NCBI GenBank assembly: GCA_001600495.1 | Contig: BCKE01000034.1 | Coordinates: forward strand, 286,186 to 350,185 | Source: Pilasporangium apinafurcum | Lineage: Eukaryota > Oomycota > Peronosporomycetes > Pythiales > Pythiaceae | DNA: 64,000 bases | Direction of reading: 5' to 3' | Shown here: in pieces, positions 1 to 10,293 of the stretch | How the letters are laid out: each line of letters begins with the position of its first letter | Position numbering within the stretch: the stretch's first letter is position 1 | The notes under the pieces: generated by a model | Database searches by the model: none | Told to the model about the DNA's origin: nothing | The model's input: the letters and a program-made list of their open reading frames with translations, nothing else | Made by a program: the position numbers and the translations under genes

Positions 1-123
1 AGTCCGAGTTTGCACCAACGTTGCTGCGTCCATCATCCCATGCAGCTATAATGGAAGTCCGCAACTAAGGTTAGAATAATATCGAGTTTCATATAATAGC
101 TATGTGGCGAAAGTATATATCCT

Positions 124-1148
124 CTAGTCCTCTTTGGTATATTTGCTATTAAGAGGAAAATATTTACCTTCTATCATCAACACACTAGGGCTATGCATGG
201 GTATAAACCAGTACGGAAATTCACGGAACGTACCAAAGACTTGTTGGAAGTTGCCGATGATGCCAATGTTGTAGTAATTGATGTATTCAGGCTCTCGTCG
301 CTTCTCGCAATACTCCAATGTACTGTAATTGAAGGCCGTAAAGTATAGATGCATGAGATAGAAGCAGAAAAGCGCTGCACCCAGACAAACACTGACAAAG
401 AACACGAGCACAATCTGTACAACAAAAATTTTCAAAGTCACAATAGTGTGATACGTGTGATTAGAGATCACGAACTTACCTGCAATGATGGAGAAAGCAG
501 CCGAAGTTTACCGAAAACATACAGCCTCGCAGCGAGATCGATACTATCACCAAGCAAATACCGAAACAATAAACTGCTCATGTAGAGACACGCCGCTGCA
601 CTCCAGCCAAGGAATTGCAAAAAGAATTTGTAATTGTAGAAACCGATGCACCTACAAAATCATTCCATAGACAAAAGACAGAATGCAGTGAGTGTGAAAA
701 TAGATAATACTGTTGTGGAGAAGTGCTGACAACGCTACTTGTTGATGTAGACGCAGTGATGATCCATCTTCAACAGACAACGGCGGCATGTACTGCAATG
801 ATGCGCACGATCAGGTTTTTGCGCGCGGCATTTCCGACACACGCGTTTCTCACCGTTCATCTTGGACTCGATCATTCTGTTGTCTGCCGTTTTGTCAAAG
901 TTCTTCGTAAGGGTATTACGTGGGATAAATGATTCTTGAGAAAGTAGACATTGGGCCAACGACGCACAAAGTAGCCACACAAATATGTGGAAGCTCAGGA
1001 TCTCGTACCACGTCACACCAGCTACTAGCAAGAGTGTCTGTGCGTAGTATATGAAAGAGGTGTAAAGCCACAGGATGATGCCAAAGATCAGCGATGGCAG
1101 CATAAAGCGCAGCCATCGCGGTGGCCGCCAGTCACACCAACAACCCAT
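124..1148 (-). CDS. DHHC-type protein S-palmitoyltransferase, 3 exons, about 290 aa
   Basis: Predicted integral-membrane enzyme that transfers palmitate to cysteines of target proteins, probably at Golgi or endomembranes. Exons read 1148-739, 651-480 and 414-124, all with GT-AG introns and consistent phase. The N-terminus starts [12 protein letters not shown] and is followed by two hydrophobic segments. The cysteine-rich domain has the zinc-binding pattern CRKC..HHCSTC and the catalytic DHHC ends exon 1; the next conserved Cys-x-Gly ([11 protein letters not shown]) is only restored after splicing. Two further hydrophobic segments follow, with a TTxE-like motif (YSTLEYC) after the last one. 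The length fits the smaller members of the family. The start is the first ATG of the open frame. The family call is secure; the substrate is unknown. Confidence 0.87.
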
Positions 1149-1668
1149 TGCTGATGACGCTTGTGTAGAAATCTTCGAGTTTCACTGTTGAAGGAGGGAT
1201 CCTTCAATATTGCATATATTACCTTTATTAAATAATATTTTTATAAATTGATTACTTTAGAGAGATTAGAAATATTAAATAATAGAGTTCAATCGTGAGC
1301 ACACTGTGCAATTGGCGTTTGCGTATCATGCACACAGCAAATGGGTACCATTTGCTCTTGTGCCAGAACTCTGAGGCTACTCGATTAGATAGATGTTATG
1401 AGAATTGTGTGGCTCGTTCATATTGGTTTGCTATCACGAGCAAAGGCTTGACAACGCCACTGGTAAAAATTTCGGACACACTCAGGATCTTCGGAAGTGT
1501 ATCCTTCTTGGGGCCGAAACGCGCTGTGACATTCTTTGTCCGATTACATTATACAGTTGCAGAATGAACCCAGTTTTGGCACATTAAGCGCCGCGTACAG
1601 AGTCGAAGAAAGCACCCAAAAGAAGCTGAAGCGTTCGACGGAGTAATTACAAATTACAGGTTATTGAG
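1149..1668. other. Intergenic region
   Basis: About 520 bp between the DHHC gene (5' end) and the next gene (5' end), so it holds two divergent promoters. An AT-rich stretch lies at about 1205-1285. Open frames inside begin with non-ATG codons or are short and show no family resemblance. I see no RNA gene or repeat. Confidence 0.5.
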
Positions 1669-4125
1669 ATGATTCCACTTGCCAAGCGAACACCATCACT
1701 CCACAACGCGCTTCCAAGTGCCACAACTACCATGCTTCCTGTAGCAATGACGACCACCCAGGCGCTCGAGATCACGATGCAACCACCGGAGATATGGTAC
1801 AAGGACCAATTCGGACGGAAAGCGACATTCGAGGTGCACGTGCGACGGACCATCCAAGCCTGTGCGCGCTGCGCTGAGCAGCGCCATCTCACAGTACACC
1901 TACTCTACGAGAACGGGTATGTTGGAGCGACTGAAATGCGTTGTACACCTAAAGATGGACACAACCCAGTGCAACATGCACGTTCAATAAGTGATCACAT
2001 TGATGTTAATATTTTGGTGATGCTATAGGAAGATGGTCGAAAATCAGAGCATTTTGCGCGTCACTAGTGGTCTCTGTCTCAACAAAGACAATGAAAGCGT
2101 CATCGGGATCCGCATTATGGAAGTATCAAAGAACCACCAGAATCAGGTTTGTACCCTCATCAATCATTTGCAAATTTTATCACAAGCTCTAACTCAACAT
2201 ATCGCGTTTTGCAGCGTTATCGGATTCAAATCTCACTCGCACAGTGCCCGGATAAGTGCGCTTTGTTAAAACCAGCTACGACAGACGCGGTGCTTGTGCT
2301 GTCTAAAAAGGTAGATGCGAATTTACATGATGATCAATTTAAAATTTTGTTATAACACTACCATGGCATAGAATAAACGTCCGGTCAAGTTTGATCCAGA
2401 ACAGCCAATCGATAAGAGTCCAAAGCTGAAGAAATCAAAATATAACGACGCGTTTATCCCAGTTACTCCTGTGAAGCTACGTAACTTCGCAAGTGATTGC
2501 ACTTCGCCGAGCCCGAACAGAAGTGCCGATAACATTTCATCCAAAATGGATGATTTTGCAGATTCGATGGCAGAAGAATCCAACTGGGCCACACAGATCG
2601 TTCGTTTTAAAGTGCCAAGTGAAAGCGTCTGTCTGTGGGCTAATGCTGCGTACGACTTCTTGCACAAGCTGCAGTTTCAGCGGACTAGCAATGATGGACC
2701 AGATGTTGACATAGACAAATTGCGCACCCAGTCCACATGTAAACCCTATCAATGCCTAGTGTGCCAAGAATCGTACGGATCTGTCCCTTCGCACAGTCTG
2801 GACTGCGATTTAAATCTCCTGCTCCAGCAAAGCAGTACGTACATTTGCACTCTAAATACGTTGGCAACGACCTCGCTAATCGCCATTGTTGGATGCTTCT
2901 TGCCATATTCGTAGATCAATTTGATCAGCCAGTGAAGACAGCAGAAGAGACTCCACGCAAAATTAAAGAACAGGGCGGAAAAGATCAGGAGAAGGATGCA
3001 ATTGCACGACTATTTCCATCGCCTTTTATGTCAACGACAAAATTCTTCAAGCCCGAAAGTTCACCGGCAAAGTTCCCAACAAAGTACAATATTACTCAAG
3101 ATCTACTTCAATACTCGGATGAGGATGATTCCTCTGTTGCTCCAGCAGCTCCCGCATTCGACAGTACTTCCGTGGATATGCTGGCGAAAAATCTCACCTT
3201 GAACACATGGGAGGGGTACTCCACACTATCCAAGTTTATGATCAGGTATGTACTTACTGCTTTCCATTCTTGTAATGCTCACCGCTCATAATGTACTTTA
3301 TGTAACTTCCTGTCAATAGTATGGAGATGGATGGAAAATCATTTCCTGCTGGACCAAGCGCTGCTATGGCCAATTCTGGACGGGGACCAAGAGTCTTTCT
3401 TGACACAGGGAGTCGACAGAACGTGTTACCAGCAATACTTCCTACACTAGGCAATGCTTCAGCAATTCTACCCGAGTTTGAAGATTCGAACTTGAATAAG
3501 GGGGTATCAACTAGTTTTTCGAAGTTAATCTCTAGTGTGAAGGATATGCCTGCCGATGCTGCTGCACTTCTTCAGGAACAAGATACTGAGCTGAATGGCG
3601 ACACAAGTCTACTATCCACGTTAAGCCGGGTGAGTCTAAGCGACATTATGAATTCAGAGTCAACTACCTTGCAGAACGGCCAGAGCAATGGAATTCCCGA
3701 GTCTGCCTCCGCGCCCTCCTTTGCGTCAAACGTCTCTCAACCCAGTGAAGATGCAGTCGCTGCCATCGTCGCTGTGGACTTCCGTCATTGTGGATATCCA
3801 GCATTTGACCAGTCTTTCACTCTTCTAGGCTTTTACTTCCTCTCAGGATCGAAGGTAAGTTTCGAAAATGCATTATCGAATCTTTGAGTTGCATCAGAAG
3901 GTGACTCGAGTATTTTTGAATTTGTTGATGTAGGAGAAATCTACTTGTGAACTGCGGTATTTGCCCAATTTGTACCCTCTTCCCCCAGAAATGCTAGCTG
4001 AGCTGGATCAAAGCGTTGTCGGATGGAAACTAGATACATCAGTGCTCTTCTATCGGCAGGAAATGACGAAGAAGACGCTGAGCGACTTGAAATGTCGAGC
4101 CATCAAGTATTTAACGGCCAAATGA
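1669..4125 (+). CDS. Uncharacterised 7-exon gene with a CCHC-like finger and Ser-rich regions, about 660 aa
   Basis: I do not recognise the family. Exons fit 1669-1916, 2029-2146, 2215-2310, 2372-2834, 2915-3245, 3320-3854 and 3934-4125; every junction keeps phase and the sum is an exact multiple of three. The first about 155 residues look like a folded beta-rich domain (motifs EVHVRRTIQACARCAEQRHL, EVSKNHQNQRYRIQIS). A Cys2-His-Cys pattern (CLVC, then H and C of HSLDC) lies near residue 300, followed by long acidic and Ser/Thr-rich, probably disordered segments. The C-terminus (LPNLYPLPPEMLAELDQ) again looks structured. A regulatory or nucleic-acid-binding role is only a guess. Confidence 0.72.
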
Positions 4126-4387
4126 TCCGTCGCATAGCTCGTTGTAAGTTGACTCAAAAGTAATATTTAAAGGATGCCAAATCCATAAGTGGTAGTACAA
4201 TATTCCTGGGTTCTTGTCGTAAGTATTATTATCCTCTTTTGAAACTCAATGATACCAATACCAGCACCTTATCCTCTTCAACTTTCTGGTGTTACAATTA
4301 TACGTAACGGATATATCTGATATGTTTATTAGCACTAGTGACAATTTCGTTGACATTGGCAAAGAGCTCTAGAAGGAAAAGGAAGAC

Positions 4388-5893
4388 ATGGGGAAACATG
4401 ACTTTTTAACGCCGAAAGCCATCAGCAATCGCATGAAGGTGGGCGTCACGCCTAAATATCTAGTCTTGCCTTTGTGATCACCTATATTAACTCATATGCA
4501 CGTCGTTTATATTCAGTCCAAAGGACTTCAGAAGCTCCGATGGTTCTGTCAGGTCTGTCAGAAGCAATGTCGTGACGAGAATGGCTTCAAGTGTCACACT
4601 ACGTCTGAAAGCCACCAGCGACAGATGCTCATCGTCGCAAACGATCCAGATAAGTTTATTAGCGGCTACAGTGAAATGGTACGTGGCATTACACAATGTT
4701 TGGAATAAAAATCACGTTATCACCGGTGCTTAAATGTGTTGTAGTTTGAAAACACATTTTTAGAGAACTTACGACGTCGTCACGGCACCAAACGCATGCG
4801 AGCAAATATTGTTTATAACGAATACATTGCAGACAAACTTCACGTGCACATGAATGCCACCCAGTGGACTACATTGGGCAATTTTGTCCAGTATCTTGGT
4901 CGCACGGGCAAATGCGTCGTAGATGAGACGGAAAAAGTGGGTTCATATATTTTTTTATGGTTGATCGCTCTTAGTCTTGTGTGTTCTGATCGGCGTTATG
5001 TTGTGTATTTCTTATAGGGATGGTATATTCAATACATTGATCGTGATCCGCGCACAGTCGCTCGAAGGGAAGAATTGGAGAAGAAGAAGAAATCGGATCT
5101 GGATCATGAAGAGCGAAATCGTGCTTTTCTAGAGCGACAGTTGAAAGTCGCGAGTGAGAAGGATGGTACAATGGAAGTACAGCCGACAAATTTGCAACGC
5201 TCAAACAGCAGCGACAAGATCAAGATCTCTCTAGCTCCAAAGCCAGCATCGAAAGATAACAATGCGAGTTCCAAACCTTCATTCGAGATGAACGTGTTTG
5301 CTAGCAATGACAAGCGTGAAGACGATGCGGCTAATGCTACACGAGAAGATAACAGGAAACGCCACGCGGTGGACGAGATCATGGCTGAAGAGGAGCGACG
5401 GAAGAAGCAGCAGAAGCGGAAAGAAGAGGAGGAAGCACAAAACCAGCGGCTCGAGAACTGGATTACCAAGGGGATTGTCGTAAAGATCGTCAATAAAAAG
5501 CTCGATGGAGGAAACTACTACAAACGGAAGGGCGTAATCATAAAAGTAGAGGACAAATTTTGTGCTACTGTGGAGCTGGACTCAGGGGATGTTTTGCGAT
5601 TAGATCAGGATGATCTGGAGACGGTGATTCCTAAAATTGGGCGGAAGGTGAAGATTGTGAATGGAATTGGACGAGGTGCGATCGCGAAACTGCTCTCCAT
5701 ATCGGTCGATGACTATTGTGCGAGTATTCGAATTGAAAAGGGGCCGCAAAGGTTTGTTTGTTTGTGAGTGTTGGAATTGTTGAGTGAATAATAAGTAAAA
5801 CGTTCTGTGTGTGTTGTATTCATTGCCACCTATAGAGGAGAGATATTAGAGCGTGTGGAATATGAAGACATCTGCAAGTTGGCCGATGAGTGA
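4388..5893 (+). CDS. KIN17: KIN17-type DNA/RNA-binding protein, 5 exons, 398 aa
   Basis: Nuclear protein tied in other eukaryotes to DNA replication and damage response and to mRNA processing. Exons read 4388-4438, 4517-4678, 4745-4936, 5018-5751 and 5836-5893. The family signature is complete: start MGKHDFLTPKAISNRMK, a C2H2 finger CQVCQKQCRDENGFKCH, the winged-helix-like KIN17 domain (TTLGNFVQYLGRTGKCVVDE), a charged coiled-coil linker with a Lys/Glu run, and a C-terminal KOW/SH3-like region (KGVIIKVEDKFCATVELDSG; GRKVKIVNGIGRGAIAKLL). The length is close to the human protein (393 aa). The terminal exon encodes the last 20 or so residues. The 5' end sits about 260 bp after the preceding gene on the same strand. 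Confidence 0.95.
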
Positions 5894-5968
5894 GATTGTT
5901 GCGGAAAACTACGTTAAACAAATATTACCATCATGATCAGCACTATAGCAAGCTACGGCGAGTAAGTA

Positions 5969-7076
5969 TCATGGTGATCTAGGCGACCGGCTTGCTTCAT
6001 CTATACCTCGCAAAAGCACAAACACATGCACCCACCAATTCAGCACCAACAATGAAGTCATTGTCCACAATTAGCGAAGTAAAGTTACCTTCTTCTCCGG
6101 CCTCTGCTGTTGATATAGGAGACGTTTTTGGCACCTGACTCCCTTCTTCCATTTTCTCATCCTCGGCATCGGCCTCCTGCTTCTGCTGTTCCTCCTCCTC
6201 CATGGCGACGTCCTCGTCCAGCGTGGCCTTAAGATTTTGAATTGTGTTCATCAGTAGCGCAAACTGTTTTGTTCGAAGCGCCAGCTTGTTGTCCACAGCT
6301 TCAATCACGCTCGTTGCTTCGCTCAATCGTTTCTTTTCCACCGCAATCTCGCTGGATTTCAAAACACAAATTAGCTAAAAGTGTGAGCAGTTGCGTAGAG
6401 CAATACTGTTTCATCAGGCACTACGTACGCAGCAATTTCATTTCTCGATGGTAACTCGTTGATGACACGAGCAATCGATTCGTACTCTTCTTTGTATGCG
6501 CGAATGGTGCGTTCGACATGAACTTTGGTTTTCAGCTCTTCAATCTCCTTTGTCACTTTCTCAATCGACGTGTCTGTCAAAATCATATGAATCATCATGT
6601 CAGATCAATACTAAGTGCATGGATACAATTCCCAAGCATTACTTCCTCACCAATCTCTGCATTAAGAGTTTCATATGCCTCCAGTTCTCGCTGACACGTA
6701 AAACTCCCAATGTCTGTCTTGTTGGCTTCAAACTCCAGTTGCTCCATCTCCCAAAACAGCGTGTCGATGTCGTGCTTACTAGCCACCCATTCACCTCACG
6801 CACTCAGACATGTGATTATCTGCTATAATCTACTCAAAACGCAGGGATACCTCGTAGCGGGGTCCACACTTTCGTCCGCAAATGCTTCTAACAGCGTCAA
6901 CATGCTTTCGGCGCATTTCTTCAGTCCAGTTTTCCCGAGAGCACTCGTGCGTGTCAATAACCGCCTGCGGATCACCAAGTCTGCCAAATGCAATTCATAG
7001 AGGAGAGTGATGACAACATCGTGAGCCAGTATCCTATGGCGATCCAGCTTTCTTCCTACACACCTTCATCTGCCAT
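5969..7076 (-). CDS. THOC7: THO complex subunit 7 homologue, multi-exon
   Basis: THOC7 is a coiled-coil subunit of the THO/TREX complex that couples transcription to mRNA export. Recognisable blocks in order are VIRRRLLTRTSALGKTGLKK, then RTIRAYKEEYESIARVINEL, then DNKLALRTKQFALLMNTIQN with the acidic C-terminal tail (MEEEEQQKQEADAEDE). Internal introns lie near 6851-6786, 6638-6582 and 6426-6361. Two ends are uncertain. An ATG at 7076 (MADEG) fits the 5' end, but joining it to the downstream frame would need an intron of only about 30 nt. At the 3' end the frame either stops at 5997 or splices once more and stops at 5969. The mobile-element relic lies just upstream of its 5' end. Confidence 0.85.
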
Positions 7077-7182
7077 TATTGCTTGGACTGCTGGTGGAAA
7101 AGGAGAAATGTATAGTATACATATTACATTTATTAATAACCGGACATCCTCTTTGCTCTTGTGACTCTTCGATTATTATATA

Positions 7183-7392
7183 GAATATGGGCTGACCATG
7201 TGGATGCGATTGAAAGGTTGCTAGACTCTCCCGCTGTCCATGGATACTCTTCTTACACTCTATTCTGCTCATCGTAGCTCTTGTGGTCTTAGAAGTCTAC
7301 GCAGGAGACACATGAGGAATGTACGAGTGTTCTTTGACGCATTGATGTCTTGCTCCGAGGTGATACTACATTCGCTGTTGTTGTACCAGAGA
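7183..7392 (+). repeat. Left inverted arm of the composite element
   Basis: Matches the reverse complement of 8197-8404 over about 208 bp. The strongest stretch begins at the shared GCTAGACTCTCCCGCTGTCC and runs through the Fanzor C-terminal codons. The outer about 40 bp are less similar (about 10 differences), the inner part nearly identical. Confidence 0.85.
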
Positions 7393-7640
7393 ACCTGGTG
7401 GGAGAGCTTGACGTGCATGCTTCATCAGCCTTTTTTGTCGGGAATGGCATCTTCTCGAGGTGCTGATAGCATTCGGAGCACCGCTGGCTCGTGCGATACT
7501 CGTTGATCTGCAGCACAGTCGAGTGTCTTGCCAGTTCACATGCGAACCGCTTCACGGGTCCGTGCACATGGCCTTTCCTGAAGTCCTATCGACTCCAGTC
7601 ACCGAGACCAATGCAAACCTGAGGACTTGGTGTGGGCTAT
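7245..7640 (-). pseudogene. Fanzor1 (TnpB-like RNA-guided nuclease) C-terminal fragment
   Basis: Read on the minus strand, the segment gives IGLGDWSR, a TAG stop, then DFRKGHVHGPVKRF, matching the RuvC region of Fanzor/TnpB proteins that precedes the zinc ribbon. Next comes INEYRTSQRCSECYQHLEKM, the hallmark EyrTS..Cs.C half of the zinc ribbon. After a frame change near 7420 the second half appears as VLWYNNSECSITSEQDINAS, containing the D-[IV]-N-A motif that carries the last RuvC catalytic Asp, and the frame ends LLRRLLRPQELR-stop. The N-terminal wedge/REC and first RuvC parts are absent. The internal stop and frameshift show it is not functional. Fanzor1 proteins of oomycetes and fungi are known passengers of DNA transposons, which fits the neighbouring mariner tail. 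Confidence 0.78.
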
Positions 7641-7851
7641 GATGGCATGGTCGAATGTATTTACACAGTACGACACCATCCATGAGCCCTTTTTACTTGG
7701 CTATTTACCATATTTCACTGAAATCTACGTGATCTGGCAAGTCTAAAACACATACACAGATGATAATTTGCAGCTCTCTGTCAACCAGAAATCACCACGG
7801 GACATCATATATGTGTATGAATTTTACTGTTAGTATGCAGTCTGAATGCAA

Positions 7852-8160
7852 TTAGTCGCTATCCGACTCGGATAATCCCCCTCCGCTAGATTCTAGTTCA
7901 TTGTCACTCTCGCTGTTGTCGATATCTTCTGTCCTCTGCATATGCTCGTAAATATCCGCTAAGTGACCATTTGTTTTGCCAATACATCCCTGCACTTGTA
8001 TAGCAGTTGATTGTGAGAATACTGCTTGCAAGCTTTCCAGCATATCCTTGAAAGCAGTTGCTTTGATATATTGTCTTCCTACTTTCCCCTGCATGATAGC
8101 CCATATTGTTTCTATAGGCTAGAGACCTGAGTGATGTGGAGGCGTAAAGACTAGGTTATG
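7852..8160 (-). pseudogene. Tc1/mariner (DDE) transposase C-terminal fragment
   Basis: The minus-strand reading gives HNLVFTPPHHSGL, a TAG stop, then PIETIWAIMQGKVGRQY, a close match to the conserved tail of Tc1/mariner-type transposases (PPYHSDLQPIE.vWa.vKg.vgrqY), where the stop replaces the usual Gln codon. The frame continues with KDMLESLQAVFSQ and an acidic end (SESDNELESSGG) before a natural stop at 7852. The catalytic core upstream (first two DDE acids) is missing. It lies upstream of the Fanzor fragment on the same strand, consistent with one ancestral element that carried both. Confidence 0.75.
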
Positions 8161-8196
8161 TCCATCCTCCTTTGCCATTGCAACTGCTATAGGCAC

Positions 8197-8404
8197 TCCG
8201 GTGCAACAACAGCGAATGTAGTATCACCTCGGAGCAAGACGTCAATGCGTCAAAGAACACTCGTACATTCCTCATGTGTCTCTTGCGTAGACTTCCAAGA
8301 CCACAAGAGCTACGATGAGCAGAATAGAGTGTAGGAAGAGTGTCCATGGACAGCGGGAGAGTCTAGCAGCCCCTCAAATGTGTCCACACGGTTAGTCCAT
8401 ATTC
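8197..8404 (-). repeat. Right inverted arm of the composite element
   Basis: Inverted copy of 7183-7392. In the plus direction it encodes the same Fanzor tail as the left arm (NNSECSITSEQDVNASKN), with Val replacing Ile in the DxNA motif. No other Fanzor sequence is attached, so this is either a terminal repeat that includes coding sequence or the end of a second, inverted copy. Confidence 0.82.
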
Positions 8405-8455
8405 TGGTAACCGCCATTATACAATCGCCATATTTATCATTTGAATGCGGAAGCA

Positions 8456-10279
8456 ATGTGGTTTGGCGTCGCCCCTGCACCTAGTCCATCGCGTACAAGC
8501 AGGAAGGAATGGCATCCGAACCTCTGCACGTGTGCCAAACACCGTAAGGCAAATGAAAAGGTGTTGGACCAAAAAGTGTCAGCTACAGCAGTGATTTCCC
8601 CTCGCACGTCTGCTGGAATAGTATCTCCCACGAAAGAGCTTGTGTCACCACGAATGCGCGAGCAGCAGCACGTCAAGTCCTCTCCACGAGTACGTTCATC
8701 GCTTAAGAAAATCTCTCAGCCATTTGCGTGGAACACTCAGCTGCTTCCAATCCCACCACCTGCTAATTTTGCTGTACCAAACACGGAGCCGAGAGCCACG
8801 CTAAAACATGATGCCAATTATGCCCAATCACCCGAAATAACAAGGGACCGCCATGTCAAAGATAAATCAGATGTAGATGACACTTCTGGAGGTGAATTTA
8901 ACGTTAATACGCCAGCTAATACTGAGCCCACGCTACTAGCAAGTGCTGACAATGAACCACCGCAACGTGTGACAATGTCACGAAGAGCAAGCCGAGAGCG
9001 AAGAGGTACACCCAACTCGACAACAGTTGATGACAACCATGACGAGTTAAGGTAAGGAAATATCACACACGATCCTGATGTTAAAAAAGATGAACCACGT
9101 ATGTTCTCTGCTAGATTCGAGCCAACACTCCTATCATTGTCTCTTCCTCCACCATCGAGATCTCGGCGCTCCGGAAGCAGCTTTTCTATCATACTGCCAC
9201 AGTGTACAGAATTTGCCACGCGAACAGAGCGACCAGCATGCCCTTCGCCAATGCACATTCACCCGGAAAATCTCGTTGGCCATACATCCAGTGTGTGCGC
9301 TCTACATACAGAAGATGACCGTTACATTATCTCCTGCTCCATTGACGGGTCGGTCAAGATATGGTCAAAGACTACATTCGCCTGTCTTCATACGCTATAC
9401 GGTCACGAAGACAATGTTTCCTGTGTGGATTTAAATGGGCGGTGGCTGGTGTCTGGTTCACATGATACAACCCTGCGCGTCTACAGCTGTCACAACAACT
9501 TCAAGCATCTTCATATCCTCCGAGGCCATACAGCACATATCACCAAAGTTCTCATTGCTCTTTCAATCCCGACCCATGTTTTCAGCTGTTCAGATGACGC
9601 GTCCATTCGATTATGGGATGCTGACAAAGGGTCATGTTTGCTGATTCTACGTACCCATACGTCTCGAATCACGTGTTTCCTTTTACAAGGCGACCAAATT
9701 TGCTCTGGCGCTGCAGATGCTGCGATCTGCTTCTGGAGGCTGCACGATCACGATACACACAGCGGCCAGGAAATTAGATGCTCTAGAATCTTTTGTGTCC
9801 ACAAAGCAACAATCCAATGCATCGTACCAGCCTCCACGATGGTTAACCAGCCATTGCTGTTCACCGGTTCAAACGACGGCACAATTCAACTATTCAACTT
9901 CAAGACGATGCAGCACATAGGCCGTTTTGACACCGTCCACTCACCCATTTATACGCTTGTCCCACTTTTGAATGGCACACTCATTTGCTCCACGGGTGAC
10001 GGCAAATTACTCCTGTACAAAGAGCTCTTCCGGTCATATCCACATATGAAAACGGAGCTGCAATTAGCACCAAAGTGGATTTCGTCGCTCCAGTCGTGTG
10101 GGGAGATTGTGGCATGTAGCTCTGAAGATTTTCTCTATATCGTCAATGTGCATCAATTACGCATCAAAGCTGTTCTCGAGACTAATCACAGCTTCATTAA
10201 TTGTGTGCGATGGCTTCATTCCGAGACACTGATCACTGCTGGCCAGGACAACGTTATTAAGGTTTGGAACCTCACCTAA
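8456..10279 (+). CDS. WD40-repeat protein with disordered N-terminus, 2 exons, about 586 aa
   Basis: Exons 8456-9051 and 9115-10279 join in phase. The first about 200 residues are basic and Ser/Thr/Pro-rich with SP/TP sites (AGIVSPTKELVSP) and a short conserved-looking block (LCTCAKHRKANEK). The second exon encodes about seven WD40 units: GHTSSVCALHTEDDRYIISC, SIDGSVKIWSK, GHEDNVSCVDLNGRWLVSGS, RGHTAHITKV, and so on to GQDNVIKVWNLT at the very end, forming a beta-propeller scaffold. The ATG at 8456 is chosen; an in-frame TTG lies five codons upstream but is not a eukaryotic start. The partner and pathway cannot be told from sequence. Confidence 0.88.
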
Positions 10280-10293
10280 AGCATCGCTCGCCG

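Larger units (their letters stand above)
7183..8404. mobile_element. Decayed Fanzor1/Tc1-mariner composite element with inverted arms
   Basis: About 1.2 kb bounded by near-identical inverted arms of about 208 bp (7183-7392 and 8197-8404). On the minus strand it carries the C-terminal piece of a Tc1/mariner DDE transposase, then the C-terminal piece of a Fanzor1 (eukaryotic TnpB relative) protein. Both are interrupted by stops or a frameshift. The right arm repeats the very end of the Fanzor coding sequence in opposite orientation. Arm differences counted by eye are about 17, nearly all transitions. Target-site duplications could not be identified, so exact ends are uncertain. The element sits between the 5' ends of THOC7 and the WD40 gene, so it lies in promoter space. 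Confidence 0.72.

Noticed and set aside
1-43. Possible start of a minus-strand gene (ATGATG at 31-43) running off the left edge
   Set aside because: Only about a dozen codons are visible, so coding cannot be supported.
1295-1567. 90-codon plus-strand frame in the first intergenic region
   Set aside because: It begins with GTG, overlaps a second frame and has no recognisable features.
5104-5493. 129-codon minus-strand frame across KIN17
   Set aside because: Ser/Phe-rich antisense of the Lys/Glu-rich linker, a composition artefact.
8441-8455. TTG as start of the WD40 gene
   Set aside because: Non-ATG initiation is not expected; the ATG five codons later is in frame. The same logic removed TTG/GTG starts for LETM1, the dynein last exon and the 12.7-kb gene.
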